Made by a program: the position numbers and the translations under genes. A DNA stretch of 64,000 nt. Source: Rhizobium sp. CF080 (GTDB lineage: Bacteria; Pseudomonadota; Alphaproteobacteria; Rhizobiales; Rhizobiaceae). Location of the stretch: NCBI RefSeq assembly GCF_000282095.2, contig NZ_AKKC02000004.1, positions 1-64,000 of the forward strand, in the 5' to 3' direction. Below, one piece after another: positions 40,929 through 49,968 of this stretch; positions within the stretch are counted from its first letter, which is position 1; each line of letters begins with the position of its first letter. The notes below the pieces were generated by a model. That model was not told the DNA's origin. It searched no databases and saw only the letters and a program-made list of their open reading frames with translations.

Positions 40929-41082
40929 GAGCCCCCTCGAAGCGAATCAATTCGTCATCAAAAACACGACGCATCCTAACGGCGCACAACCCACCCAGTG
41001 CAACCGTTTTGTGAACCCAACAACAAAATATGAGAATATGACACAGGTATATTAGAAATGCCTCGCAGACCGCGAAGGAGAT
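40929..41082 (-). promoter_or_regulatory. Conserved 5' leader and probable promoter of shell copy D
   Basis: The same leader as at 420-571 and 22502-22653, with one base change in the AT-rich part (GACACAGG for GATACAGG). Similarity to the copy A leader continues about 30 bases further (GATTGAACCAAGGCTCGACC) than to copy B. It marks the right edge of the array. Confidence 0.5.
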
Positions 41083-41429
41083 TGAACCAAGGCTCGACCA
41101 CCAGGCGCGATACCGCCCGGCAAGTCGCCGGTTGCGGCGCGCCATTGCGACGGCATTCCCGCATAATCGCGGCGCGGCTCCGAGCCGGACTTTGCCGACA
41201 CCCTACATGAATATGATTCGACGGTAGATGTTGCCACGCGTCGAGATTCCTCCCACGCGCTCTCGTCCTCGATACGGCCGCCAAACCGGTCGCCACCGCA
41301 ATGCGTTTCAGGGCCAACTCGAACGCCAGCTGCCGGCCTGGCGGGGTGGAGGCGCATCGAGTATAAATCCGTCGTGCTGCTTATCGCCATAAATATCCAC
41401 CAAACCGCACGCGTTGTCGACCCATAATA

Positions 41430-41494
41430 CGTCCGATAATCTTGCATTATCGGCCATTCAGGCTGTTATAAGAGAGATCGCAAATCATCGGACA
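41430..41494. other. Tn3-type resolvase binding site (res-like) relic
   Basis: CCGATAAT-CTTGC-ATTATCGG (41433-41453) is a perfect 8-bp inverted repeat closely matching the resolvase half-site consensus TGTCYGATAATT. A further half-site TGTCCGATGATTTG is read leftwards from 41494 to 41481. This arrangement resembles site I and part of site II of a Tn3-family res. No resolvase gene remains next to it. Confidence 0.5.
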
Positions 41495-41996
41495 AAACAG
41501 CGGAATTACTTCTGAGTTTGCCTGACACGGTGAAGCTTCTCCCCTCCTTCCAGCCTCAGTCCAAGCTCCGCTTCAACTCGTGTTGCCGCGTCAGCTCGGC
41601 CCGCTGAACGTGATCGACGATGCCAACGACAGCCTTTAAACGATCGAGGTTGACTGCGCCCTCCGGTCCAAGCCGTAAGTTCTCCGTTCTTAGGTTGCTG
41701 GTGGATCTTCATCCGCCCTGACCCGTGGAACGAGGCGAGAAAGTTCAATTCCGAAAATGGAAGATAGGTTGCTATGATTCCACCCTCTTGCCTCAGTGGG
41801 CTGATATTGCATGAGCCGATGATCACCTTATTCAAAAAGTGACCCCTGACTGCCCGAATTTCGACGTGCGAGTCTCGACTTCGGGTTCCCCCAGCGTACG
41901 TTAACAGTTTTGGCAAACGGGTGAGCCCGACCATCATCCTCCGAATCCACACGCATTCCGAAAATGCGTTCATGTGCGTTAACGCAGCTGCGTCAA
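41495..41996. other. Stretch without a recognisable gene
   Basis: A 155-codon open frame exists on the minus strand (41506-41973), but it has no clear ribosome-binding site, no family motif and an Arg/Ser-rich tail typical of an out-of-frame reading. An alternative frame (LRLGPEGAVNLDRLKAVVGI) looks more protein-like over a short stretch, suggesting a decayed gene. Near the right edge, GTGCGTTAACGCAGCTGCGTCAA resembles the iteron-like motifs at 43051-43084. Confidence 0.4.
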
Positions 41997-42284
41997 CTAT
42001 ACTCCTGCCCTGTCCATAAGTTCTTTCAGCGCCTCCGGATAGGACATCCGGTTCCGCTCGCAGAATTGCAAAAAGCGATTGAACGTCGTGATCGACGGGC
42101 GGATGTTGAGGTTGGCAGACGGTTCGGCGGGCCGTCGGCGCGTCAGCTTCTGGACCGGCTCGCGGGTTACGAAGCCGTGGCGCTCGCCGATTTCGTCAAT
42201 CTTGCGGTCTGAAATCACAGGCTCAGACCCAGTGTCCGGTTTGATATCGGCAAGTTTACCGAAGCCAAGGTTCTTACCAGTCAT
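41997..42284 (-). CDS. Small ribbon-helix-helix-like partner of ParA
   Basis: 95 residues. Basic N-terminal tail, then '[36 protein letters not shown]' in two parts: a beta strand followed by two helices as in Arc/MetJ ribbon-helix-helix proteins (compare VirC2 and small ParB substitutes). ATGA overlap with parA. Probably binds the palindrome and iterons near 43051 to autoregulate the operon and load ParA. Confidence 0.6.
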   Translation of the reverse strand: MTGKNLGFGKLADIKPDTGSEPVISDRKIDEIGERHGFVTREPVQKLTRRRPAEPSANLNIRPSITTFNRFLQFCERNRMSYPEALKELMDRAGV

Positions 42285-42955
42285 GCTGCAGCCCTCACGC
42301 TAGCGACGAGATCGACAAGTTCCTCAGAGAGCCGCAGGGCATTGTCCCTTGCCGCCGGTAGCCCGTTTACGTCGGATGGATCGAGTTCGGCCAGGTCGAG
42401 CTGGTAATAGAAGAGCGCCTTGTACGCCGATCGCTCGTACAGGTGATTGCGGAAGGTGGGCACCTCCCCTGCCGTAAGCTGGCCTGTAATCTGCTTCTCG
42501 AGTTTGGTGGCGATCGCCGGCGACGTCCTCGTGAAGAGGATGCGGTACGGGATCGTCTTCTCGAACGCCTGCTCCTCCTCTTGAATGAGGTGGATGGCTC
42601 TCGCTGCCAGCTCAGCGTCGGTCGGGCTGGCCTGAATGGGGATGACGACCAACTGAGCCCTGGCTAACGCCCGAGACATCAGCCGGCTGGCGGTGCCTTC
42701 GAGATCAACGAACACGAACTGGTATTTCCTGCGATACTCGTCGAGCTTCGCGGTGATGGTACTTTCGGTGATGGTGCCATCGACGATAACGGGATTCTTC
42801 GAGGCTCCGCGCCTCCACCCTTCGATCGGCCGATTCGGATCGCAGTCCAGAACGACGACGCTGGCGCCCTGCTGCGCCAGCGTGGTTGCGAGAACGAGTG
42901 TCGTCGTCGACTTCCCAGCCCCGCCCTTTGGGTTCGCAACAGTGATGACAGGCAT
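42281..42955 (-). CDS. ParA/VirC1-like partition ATPase
   Basis: 224 residues from ATG 42955, chosen because [20 protein letters not shown] starts the deviant Walker A box at the usual distance; an ATG at 43066 lies within the upstream palindrome. Other motifs: [11 protein letters not shown] (A'), [13 protein letters not shown] (Walker B) and [16 protein letters not shown]. It lacks the N-terminal helix-turn-helix of plasmid ParA type Ia, as in VirC1 and island-borne ParA proteins. With the small partner it may stabilise the excised island or place a relaxosome. Confidence 0.85.
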   Translation of the reverse strand: MPVITVANPKGGAGKSTTTLVLATTLAQQGASVVVLDCDPNRPIEGWRRGASKNPVIVDGTITESTITAKLDEYRRKYQFVFVDLEGTASRLMSRALARAQLVVIPIQASPTDAELAARAIHLIQEEEQAFEKTIPYRILFTRTSPAIATKLEKQITGQLTAGEVPTFRNHLYERSAYKALFYYQLDLAELDPSDVNGLPAARDNALRLSEELVDLVASVRAAA

Positions 42956-43050
42956 GATTCCGCCTCTGGTTCGTTGATGGTGGAGCCGCATGATGCGCCG
43001 AGATGCGTGCTTAGCGTTAACATGCTTCATGACGGCTTTCAATGCGTCCG

Positions 43051-43084
43051 CGTTAATATGCGTCAATCATGACGCATATTAACG
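43051..43084. promoter_or_regulatory. Perfect 15-bp inverted repeat upstream of parA
   Basis: CGTTAATATGCGTCA (43051-43065) is repeated exactly in inverted form at 43070-43084 with ATCA between. Related TGCGTCAA / GCGTTAA words recur at 43170-43220 and at 41970-41995, on both sides of the parA pair. Likely operator or centromere-like site for the ribbon-helix-helix protein. The rest of 42956-43588 holds no gene I can support. Confidence 0.6.
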
Positions 43085-43588
43085 GCGAGTTCAATCAAAT
43101 CGAACGAGGAGGATTACGGATAAGCAATCTGCAGATTGCGGTGCGGAGCAACGGGCTAGAACGCGACAAGGCGCATTTGCGTCAATTCACGTCAACGCGC
43201 ATTGACGCGGTTGCGTCACATCTTGCTGTGCACCATCGCTGCTTTCGGGTCATCCCAGCAGCACCACATTTCGGCTGCTATACTGGCCGTGGGGCCTCAG
43301 GGTATACTCCCCGCATAGACCCACCCGATGTCCGTGATATTCTCGCGATCCGCATTATCAAGCAAACCAGAACCTGCGTGCAGGCGAGCCACGCGGTCAA
43401 GGATGAAGACCGATTCGGACCGGGGCTCCACGGTAGGCTCCAGGCGGCGCCCGTCGCAGCAAAAATCCAGCGACCGGCCGAACAAGGACACGCGGCACTC
43501 TGCGTCGCGGCGATGTTGGGTTGGGGGATGGAGACAGTCGACGAATTCAGAAACACCCGCCAGGTACAACGGCAAACCTGATCCAATC

Positions 43589-44012
43589 ATGAGCCCACAG
43601 CACGTGCGCGACGGCCGGCTGACGATCAGGCCAGGCAAGACATCAAAATCAAGCGGCGTGACGGTTCAGATCCCGATCCTTCAGGAGCTGCAAAAATCCC
43701 TCGATGCACAGACCCCCTAAGCAGATGGCATATATGGTGACGGAATATGGCAAGCCGTTTTCCGTCAATGGGCTTGGCAAGAAGATTCGCGAATGGTGCG
43801 ATGAGGCAGGGTTATTCCATTGCACCACGTACGGACTGCGCAAAGCGGGCGCCATGATCGCAGCCCAGAATGGCGCGACCGATGATGAACTGATGGCTAT
43901 CTTTGGATGGACGACCAAAAAGCAGACGACGCTTTATACCAAGCAGGCGAACCGTAGAAAGCTCGCGGCAGGCTCCATCCATAAAGTTGAGATCGGAACG
44001 ATCTGCCGATGA
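43589..44012 (+). pseudogene. Tyrosine recombinase (phage-type integrase) remnant
   Basis: Two frames together give the C-terminal catalytic domain. VRDGRLTIRPGKTSKSSGV and IPILQELQKSLDA end at a stop near 43720. In the shifted frame MAYMVTEYGKPFSVNGLGKK, YGLRKAGAMIAAQNGATDDE, LMAIFGWTTKKQTTLYTKQA follow. The arginine of HGLR is kept but the His is Tyr, and the tyrosine nucleophile is present. The N-terminal half is missing and the frame is broken near 43700, so the island's integrase is dead. It lies next to the tRNA-Leu 3' end, the expected place. Confidence 0.8.
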
Positions 44013-44096
44013 CATTGTCCCACACAAAACCGAGTTGGAGAAAGCGGGACAAAAATCGGCATAAAATCAAGCAAAATCAATGCTCGAAAAATGGAA

Positions 44097-44183
44097 TGGT
44101 GCCCAGAAGAGGACTCGAACCTCCACACCCTTTCGGGTACCAGCACCTGAAGCTGGCGCGTCTACCAATTCCGCCATCTGGGC
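44097..44183 (-). tRNA. tRNA-Leu (anticodon CAG)
   Basis: Read leftwards: acceptor GCCCAGA pairs with TCTGGGC, D-loop GGTAGACGC, anticodon arm CCAGC-TTCAGGT-GCTGG with CAG at the wobble-first position, a long variable arm (CCCGAAAGGGT) as in class II tRNAs, TTCGAGTCC T-loop, discriminator A and an encoded CCA. The 3' end faces the integrase remnant, as in islands integrated at tRNA 3' ends. Confidence 0.95.
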
Positions 44184-44284
44184 GACGGAGAGCCATGTAC
44201 GGGTGTGACCTTCCCCTGTCAACTGGCTTTTTGAAGTTTCCGTGCCAGTCGCCAAAAAACCTTCATGGATCCGTCATAACGGCC

Positions 44285-44587
44285 TCAGGCATCGCCACTT
44301 TCGGACGCCTTGCGGTCCACGTGGCCAAGGTCGCGACTCGGCTCGATCACGTCGCGCACCCGCTGCTTCAGCTCCTTGGGGCCGGGAAATCCCCCGTCGC
44401 GCTTGCGTTCCCAGATGAGCTCGCCATTCACCTGGATCTCGAAATTGCCGCCGGTGCCGGGGATCAGCGCCACTTCACCAAGTGCGTCGCCAAAAGTCTG
44501 CAGCAGCTCCTGCGCCATCCAGCCGGACCGGAGCAGCCAATTACACTGGATGCAATAAAGAATCGTAATGCGCGGTTTTTCCATCAT
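44285..44587 (-). CDS. SelT/SelW/SelH (Rdx) family selenoprotein-like thioredoxin-fold protein
   Basis: 100 residues. The N-terminal CxxC motif in ILYCIQCNW follows beta strand 1, as in Rdx proteins, with Cys where animal members have selenocysteine. Later ALIPGTGG-like 'VALIPGTGGNFEIQVNGELIWERK' and DGGFPGPKELKQRVRD complete the family signature. ATG 44587 is preceded by AGAAGG. Role is a redox function not defined in bacteria. Single gene; the C-terminal tail is charged. Confidence 0.85.
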   Translation of the reverse strand: MMEKPRITILYCIQCNWLLRSGWMAQELLQTFGDALGEVALIPGTGGNFEIQVNGELIWERKRDGGFPGPKELKQRVRDVIEPSRDLGHVDRKASESGDA

Positions 44588-44739
44588 GTTTTGCCTTCTA
44601 CCCAAGTCAATTCGGTCTCACAATAATGTCAACCAGAAAGGTCAAGTTTTTGAACGCACGCATCTCGACAGGGAGACCGCGAACGTCAATTTGGAGCTAC
44701 AGCGACGATAGTCGCATCGCTTTTATAGAAAGAGGTTCT

Positions 44740-45189
44740 ATGGCTCTTCAATCCACCACCCGCTCCCGCCTGATCATTCCGGCACTCGCCCCTGTCTATA
44801 CCTCCGCCCATGAGATCGTCGAGACGATCCTGCGCGTCGCAGCCGGCCTGCTGCTCGTCACCCATGGCTTCGGCAAGATCACCAACCCGTTCGGCGCGGT
44901 CGGCATGGTCGAAAGCCTGGGTTTCTATCCGGGCGTCTTCTGGTCCCCGCTGCTCTCCGCCACGGAATTCTTCGGCGGCATTCTCGTCACCATCGGCCTC
45001 TTCACCCGCCCCGCCTCCTTCGCGGCGATGATCGTGCTGCTGGTCACCGTCTATTTCCATGGCATCGCCCAGAACCAGGGCCTCGCCGGCGCGGAAAAGT
45101 CCATTCTCTGGGCGGCGATTTTCCTGTTCTTCGCCCTGCGCGGCGGCAATAGCCACTCGGTCGACGCCCGCCTCGGCCGGACTTTCTAG
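44740..45189 (+). CDS. DoxX family membrane protein
   Basis: 149 residues from ATG 44740 with AAGAGG upstream. Four membrane helices: ETILRVAAGLLLVTHGFGKI, FWSPLLSATEFFGGILVTIGL, ASFAAMIVLLVTVYF and ILWAAIFLFFAL, with the DoxX G-F-x-K and E-F-F-G-G motifs. DoxX proteins take part in sulfur or oxidative stress metabolism in some bacteria; the substrate here is unknown. Confidence 0.85.
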   Translation: MALQSTTRSRLIIPALAPVYTSAHEIVETILRVAAGLLLVTHGFGKITNPFGAVGMVESLGFYPGVFWSPLLSATEFFGGILVTIGLFTRPASFAAMIVLLVTVYFHGIAQNQGLAGAEKSILWAAIFLFFALRGGNSHSVDARLGRTF

Positions 45190-45219
45190 GTTTTCCGGAA
45201 GGGCTGTGCCGCTCCAGGC

Positions 45220-46089
45220 TCAGCCTTTTCCTTCGAGCGCAAGCCGCACCACCGTGCCGAGATCGGCCTCGGCATATCCGAGCGCCGCGGCATCTTTGAA
45301 GCTCGCGCGCGCCGCCTCGATGGCGGGCGTTGCAACGCCGAGATGCCCGGCAAGATCGAGGACCACGCCCATGTCCTTCAGCACGCCGGAGACCGGAAAC
45401 CCCACCGCCTCGGTCTCGCCGAGAATGACCGGAAGCCGCGACCGCATGGCCGGGCTCGCAGCCGGGCTGCCGGACAGGATCTCGATCATCTTGTCACGCT
45501 CAAGCCCCGCCCTGCCGCCGACTTCTACGGCTTCCTTCATGATCTGCCACAGCCCCATCAGCATCATGTTGTTGACGAGCTTTGCGGATGCACCGTCGCC
45601 CAGCTTGCCGACGTGATGAATGCGGTTGGAAAGCACCTCGGCGATCGGCAAGAAACGCTGAAAATCCTTCTCCCCGCCGCCGATATAGAGGCCGACCGTA
45701 CCCGCGAGCAGCATTTCCGGCCCGCCGGAAATCGGTGCGTCGAGAAGCGCCGCCCCAGCCTTGCCCATCGCGTCCTGATGGGCGCGCAGCGTGTCGGGGC
45801 TGACGGTGCTGGTATCGACGATGAGTTTACCGGCCAGATCGGCGTCGGCGAGCTCATCGAGCACGGCGTGCACCGCCGCATCGTCGAGCAGGGCCAGAAT
45901 GACGATATCCGAAGCATAGAGAAGTGCCGCCAGATCGACCGAGGCGGCGATCCCAATGGCCGCAGCCTTGTCCGTGGAAAGGCCGCTGCGTGTCCATCCC
46001 GTCACTGCAAAGCCCTGCGCCGCAAGGCGTTTTGCCATGGCGCTGCCCATCCGGCCGAGCCCGACGATACCAATGCGCTCTTTTGTCAT
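45220..46089 (-). CDS. 3-hydroxyisobutyrate dehydrogenase-family NAD(P)-dependent oxidoreductase
   Basis: 289 residues from ATG 46089 (MTKERIGIVGLGRMGSAMAK), which starts the Rossmann fold; an ATG at 46107 is possible. Contains GIVGLGRMGSAMAKRL (NAD site), the substrate motif DAPISGGPEM, the catalytic lysine in KLVNNMMLMG, and a C-terminal helical NAD-binding-11 domain (GLERDKMIEILSGSPAASP). Members reduce or oxidise small beta-hydroxyacids; exact substrate not deducible. Transcribed divergently from the GFA gene. Confidence 0.87.
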   Translation of the reverse strand: MTKERIGIVGLGRMGSAMAKRLAAQGFAVTGWTRSGLSTDKAAAIGIAASVDLAALLYASDIVILALLDDAAVHAVLDELADADLAGKLIVDTSTVSPDTLRAHQDAMGKAGAALLDAPISGGPEMLLAGTVGLYIGGGEKDFQRFLPIAEVLSNRIHHVGKLGDGASAKLVNNMMLMGLWQIMKEAVEVGGRAGLERDKMIEILSGSPAASPAMRSRLPVILGETEAVGFPVSGVLKDMGVVLDLAGHLGVATPAIEAARASFKDAAALGYAEADLGTVVRLALEGKG

Positions 46090-46228
46090 GCGTTTGATCC
46101 TGCTCATGTCGTGTTCGCCAACTTTAAAGCAGAACATGGCGATCTCGTCTTGTTCATTTTGCGTTGCGGGAGGACCGAGGAATATTTCATATTCGACATG
46201 AGTGATGCTGAGGGAGCTCGGACGGCAG

Positions 46229-46714
46229 ATGAGCGAGATATTCGAAGGCGGTTGCTTTTGCGGCAAGGTCCGCTATCGCATGCATGGGCGGCCGATGTTC
46301 ATCCATTGCTGCCATTGTATCGATTGCCAGCAGCAGACCGGCGGCGCGTTTGCTATCAATGCCCTGATCGAAGCCGAGCGGGTGGAGATCACCGAGGCCT
46401 GGCCGGTCGCAGTGGCCATGAAGACCGATAGCGGCTTGCCCCACGATATCTACCGCTGCCCGCAATGCCAGACGGCGGTCTGGAGCGATTACGGCCGACG
46501 CAAATGGATGTTATTCATCCGGGTTCAGACGCTCGAAAGGCGCACCGAATTCTCCCCGGACGTGCATATCTTCACCCGCTCGAAAGTCGCCTGGGTGGGC
46601 TTGCCGGAAGGCGCCAAAATCTTCGAGAACTACTACAGCTCCAAGGCGATGTGGCCGGCGGAAAGCGTCGCGCGGCGCGAGACAGCGCGGATCAAGGCTG
46701 GAGCGGAACGCTGA
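46229..46714 (+). CDS. GFA (CENP-V/glutathione-dependent formaldehyde-activating) family zinc protein
   Basis: 161 residues. Cysteine clusters of the GFA fold are complete: GGCFCGKVRYR, HCCHCIDCQQQTGGAF, and YRCPQCQTAVW. Only some family members truly handle S-hydroxymethylglutathione; most are of unknown substrate. ATG 46229 chosen because the fold begins there; a longer start at 46202 is possible. The maltose acetyltransferase-like gene follows 29 bases later. Confidence 0.87.
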   Translation: MSEIFEGGCFCGKVRYRMHGRPMFIHCCHCIDCQQQTGGAFAINALIEAERVEITEAWPVAVAMKTDSGLPHDIYRCPQCQTAVWSDYGRRKWMLFIRVQTLERRTEFSPDVHIFTRSKVAWVGLPEGAKIFENYYSSKAMWPAESVARRETARIKAGAER

Positions 46715-46743
46715 AACGCGAGAAGGCAGCCGGAGGAGACGAC

Positions 46744-47298
46744 ATGGCGAGCGAACGCGAAAAGATGGCGGCAGGCGAATGGTATTGCTGCCTCGATCCG
46801 GAACTCGAAGCGCTCCGGGACAAGGCCCGATCCGCCGTCCATGCGCATAACACCATGCCGCCCGCCGAGCGCGGCGCGATGGCGCCCGCCCTGCAGGCGC
46901 TGCTCGGCTCGGCAGCCGGCGCCTTTCTGGAAGCGCCTTTCCATTGCGCCTACGGCTTCAATGTCTTCCTCGAGCAAGGCGTGTATCTGAATGCCGGCTG
47001 CACAATCCTCGATACCGCTCCGGTCAGGATCGGAGCCCGCGGCATGCTGGGGCCAGGCGTGCAGCTTTACTGCGCGGATCATCACCGTGACCCCGTGCTG
47101 CGAGCTCAGGGCCTGGAAGTCGCCCGCCCGATCAACATCGGCGCCGACGTCTGGATCGGCGGTGGGGCAATCATTCTCGGCGGCATTGCGATCGGCAACC
47201 GGGCGATCGTCGGAGCCGGCTCGGTCGTGACGCGGGACGTGCCGCCAGGCGCCATGGTTGCGGGAAATCCGGCGCGACTGATCACGCCGCGTGACTGA
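46744..47298 (+). CDS. Maltose/galactoside O-acetyltransferase-like hexapeptide enzyme
   Basis: 184 residues, GGAGGAG ribosome-binding site before ATG 46744. N-terminal Mac domain (REKMAAGEWYCCLDPELEALR) followed by left-handed beta-helix repeats (LNAGCTILDTAPVRIGARGM, IGADVWIGGGAIILGGIAIG, IVGAGSVVTRDVPPGAMVAG NPA). The catalytic His of the family is in CADHHRDP. Acetylates sugars with acetyl-CoA; in rhizobia similar enzymes include NodL, but no nod context is present. Confidence 0.9.
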   Translation: MASEREKMAAGEWYCCLDPELEALRDKARSAVHAHNTMPPAERGAMAPALQALLGSAAGAFLEAPFHCAYGFNVFLEQGVYLNAGCTILDTAPVRIGARGMLGPGVQLYCADHHRDPVLRAQGLEVARPINIGADVWIGGGAIILGGIAIGNRAIVGAGSVVTRDVPPGAMVAGNPARLITPRD

Positions 47299-47426
47299 TT
47301 TCAGAACATCGCGCCGCGTAAAGATTGGATTCAGCATTTTTTGGTAATTTTCCGTTAGCAATTCCTATCCGGGGTTATCGACGGCAAGGGGCGGCCGTCT
47401 TTGTTGTTTTGCGTACGGGTTTTCAA

Positions 47427-48515
47427 ATGCGTTTATCGGCTGTACCAGCACTCCTCGTCACCTGCTTCGCCTTGGCGGGCTGCGCCTCGACATCTGGCCC
47501 GGACGAGCTGGTGGCCGGGGTCGCCACGCAGGAAAAAACGGGCTCCGTCGACCTGCCCGCCGCCCCTGTCCCATCGGTCGGCATCGGCAAGACCTCGCGA
47601 GTCGGTGCGCCGCAAGCACCCTCGCAGCAAGCCCTGCCCCAGCGGCAAGCGCTGCCGCAGCAGGATGTCGCCTGGAACGGTCCGACGCCGGAGCCACAGG
47701 CCTTCGCGCGGGAAACGACGGTCGGCATGCCGCTTCCGTCCGATCGGCCGATCGCCATGCTGGCGCCCGATGAGCCGGCTCTGGAAACCGCACCCCGCCG
47801 CGGTCGCATGCAGATCTACAGCCGCCAGTTCCGCGATGCCAAGCCGATCAATTTCGGCAGGGTCTCGCCGAGAAGTTATGCGGTGCACGGCGTCGATGTG
47901 TCGCGCTGGCAGGGCGACATCGATTGGGCGAAGCTCCGGACGCAAGGAGCCAACTTCGCCTATATCAAGGCGACCGACGGCGGCGATCATCTCGACCCGA
48001 TGTTCAAGACCAATTGGCGCAGGGCCAAGGAAGCCGGCATCAAACGCGGCGCCTACCACTTCTTCTACTGGTGCCGCACCGCCGGCGAACAGGCCGACTG
48101 GTTCATCCGCAACGTGCCGCGCGATCCTGACGCGCTGCCGCCGGTCATCGACGTCGAATGGAATGGCGAGTCCAGCTGCAAGGCGAAACTTTCCCGCGCC
48201 CGCGTGCTGGAAAAGATGCAGGTCTTCATGGACAAGCTGGAGCGCTATTACGGCCAGCGGCCAATCATCTACACGGCGCCGGATTTCTACGAGGACAACC
48301 TGTCGGACGAACTGCTCAACTACCCATTCTGGCTGCGTGCCGTCGCCCAACACCCTTCCAAGGTCTATCCGGGCCGCAGATGGCTGTTCTGGCAATATTC
48401 CGGCTCCGGCCTGTCGCACGGCGTCGACGGCAAGATCGACCTCAACGTCTTTCACGGCAGTGAGGAGCAATGGCACAACTGGATCGGACCGCGCACAACC
48501 CTGGCGCAGAATTGA
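47427..48515 (+). CDS. GH25 family lysozyme-like lipoprotein
   Basis: 362 residues. Lipoprotein signal peptide (VTCFALAGCAS, lipobox LAGC), a proline/glutamine-rich linker to about residue 140, then a glycoside hydrolase 25 domain: HGVDVSRWQGDIDWAKL, FAYIKATDGGDHLDPMF, AYHFFYWCRTAGEQADWFI, LPPVIDVEWNG (catalytic Asp-x-Glu) and WLFWQYSGSGLSHGVDG. All active-site acids seem present. Acts on peptidoglycan from the periplasmic side of a membrane. Confidence 0.92.
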   Translation: MRLSAVPALLVTCFALAGCASTSGPDELVAGVATQEKTGSVDLPAAPVPSVGIGKTSRVGAPQAPSQQALPQRQALPQQDVAWNGPTPEPQAFARETTVGMPLPSDRPIAMLAPDEPALETAPRRGRMQIYSRQFRDAKPINFGRVSPRSYAVHGVDVSRWQGDIDWAKLRTQGANFAYIKATDGGDHLDPMFKTNWRRAKEAGIKRGAYHFFYWCRTAGEQADWFIRNVPRDPDALPPVIDVEWNGESSCKAKLSRARVLEKMQVFMDKLERYYGQRPIIYTAPDFYEDNLSDELLNYPFWLRAVAQHPSKVYPGRRWLFWQYSGSGLSHGVDGKIDLNVFHGSEEQWHNWIGPRTTLAQN

Positions 48516-48564
48516 GCCACCGGAGAACCACAGCTGCCCTCCCACGACGTCGCAGTTACAGCTG

Positions 48565-49968
48565 TCAGCCCAAACGGCCGAGCGCCCTTTCGAGGCTCTG
48601 AAAAATCCGCGGGTCCTGCGACTGCGCGACGTTGAACCGCAGGAAGCCCCCGGCTTTCTCGGAAAGGCTAAACACGTTGCCCGGGGCAAGCACGATATTG
48701 TCGGCAAGGCAGGCGCGTGCCACCTCCGCCGCCTCTATCCCGTCCGGTAGCCGGCACCAGAGAAACATGCCGGCCCGCGGCTGCAGCCAGGGTGTGATGC
48801 CGAGCGATGCGAGCCGCATCGTGGTCACCTCCATCGCCCGCGACAGGTGGACGCGCAATTCTTCAAGATGTTTCCGGTAGCTGCCGTCGGTGAGTAACGA
48901 CAATACGAGTTCGGCCGACAGCCGCCCTGTCCCGAAATTGGTGGCGATCTGCAGATCGACCAGGCCTTCGATCCATTCCGGCTTTCCGGTGATGAAACCG
49001 CAGCGCACCGAGGCCGACAGCGTCTTCGAGAAGCTGCCGATATGCACGACCCGCTCCAACCCGTCGAAAGCGGCAAGCCGCGGCGCCGGCTCGTGTTCGA
49101 GGTCGGCGAAAATATCGTCCTCGATGATCGTCAGGCCGGCCCGGTCGGCGAGTTTCAGCAACCGGTGCGCCACGACCGGCGAGAGTGTCGCGCCGGTCGG
49201 GTTGTGGATCGCGGAATTGGTGATGTAGAGCCGCGGCTTGTGCTCATCGAGCGCCTGTCCGAAAGCCTCGATATCCGGCCCGACCGGCGTCATCGGCACG
49301 CCGACGACCTTTGCGCGATGGGCACGCAGCAGGGCGTGGAAATTGAAATAGCAGGGATCGTCGACCAGAACCGCGTCGCCCGGCTCGATCAGGAAACGGC
49401 AGAGAAGGTCGATGGCCTGGGTGCCGGTTTCAGTGAGCAAGATCTGGTCCCGGGCCGCCGATATGCCGTGCTCCCCCATCCGTCGGGAGAGGAGCTGCCG
49501 CAATTGCGGCGAACCGAGCGGGGTGGCGTAGTCCGACAGGACCCGATCCTCGCCGCGCGACAGGCTGCGCAGGGCCCGCCGGATCGCCGCCTCGGGCATC
49601 CATGAGGACGGCAGCCAGCCACAGCCGGGCTTGAGGAGATCGCCGTCTTCCAGCGCCTGGCGCGAGACCCAGAACGGATCGACCGCCCGGTCGAGCTTCG
49701 GGCCGATCTCGGAGAGCGACAGCGGCGCAAGCGGGCTCGACACGTAGAAACCGGACCCGGGCCGCGAGCGGATCAGCCCCTCGGCGGCCAGCCGCTCATA
49801 GGCTTCCACCACCGTCGAGGCAGAGACATGCATAGCCTTGGCGAAGGCACGCACCGAGGGCAGCCGCGCGCCGGGCACCAGCCCGCGCCCCGCGATACGG
49901 CTGCGAATCTCCGCCATGACGACCCCGATACGCTGGCCGCCGCCCTTCTGATCCGCCCTTGTATCCAC
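48565..49968 (-). CDS. MocR-type GntR regulator with aminotransferase domain
   Basis: 467 residues. N-terminal GntR winged helix (residues about 10-75: ARLPSVRAFAKAMHVSASTV, EAYERLAAEGLI), then a fold-type I PLP domain (ETGTQAIDLLCRFLIEPGDAV, NPTGATLSPVVAHRLL, and the PLP lysine in HIGSFSKTLSASVRCGF). MocR proteins usually control neighbouring transport or PLP genes. The divergent EamA exporter gene (start 50119) is the likely target, with operators in 49969-50118. Confidence 0.93.
   Translation of the reverse strand: MDTRADQKGGGQRIGVVMAEIRSRIAGRGLVPGARLPSVRAFAKAMHVSASTVVEAYERLAAEGLIRSRPGSGFYVSSPLAPLSLSEIGPKLDRAVDPFWVSRQALEDGDLLKPGCGWLPSSWMPEAAIRRALRSLSRGEDRVLSDYATPLGSPQLRQLLSRRMGEHGISAARDQILLTETGTQAIDLLCRFLIEPGDAVLVDDPCYFNFHALLRAHRAKVVGVPMTPVGPDIEAFGQALDEHKPRLYITNSAIHNPTGATLSPVVAHRLLKLADRAGLTIIEDDIFADLEHEPAPRLAAFDGLERVVHIGSFSKTLSASVRCGFITGKPEWIEGLVDLQIATNFGTGRLSAELVLSLLTDGSYRKHLEELRVHLSRAMEVTTMRLASLGITPWLQPRAGMFLWCRLPDGIEAAEVARACLADNIVLAPGNVFSLSEKAGGFLRFNVAQSQDPRIFQSLERALGRLG

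Noticed and set aside
41506..41973. 155-codon minus-strand frame between the res-like site and the RHH gene
   Set aside because: No ribosome-binding site, no recognisable motif, frame seems to change midway; treated as decayed DNA.
46187..46465. Minus-strand frame opposite the GFA-family gene
   Set aside because: Antisense to a gene whose zinc-binding cysteine clusters are complete.
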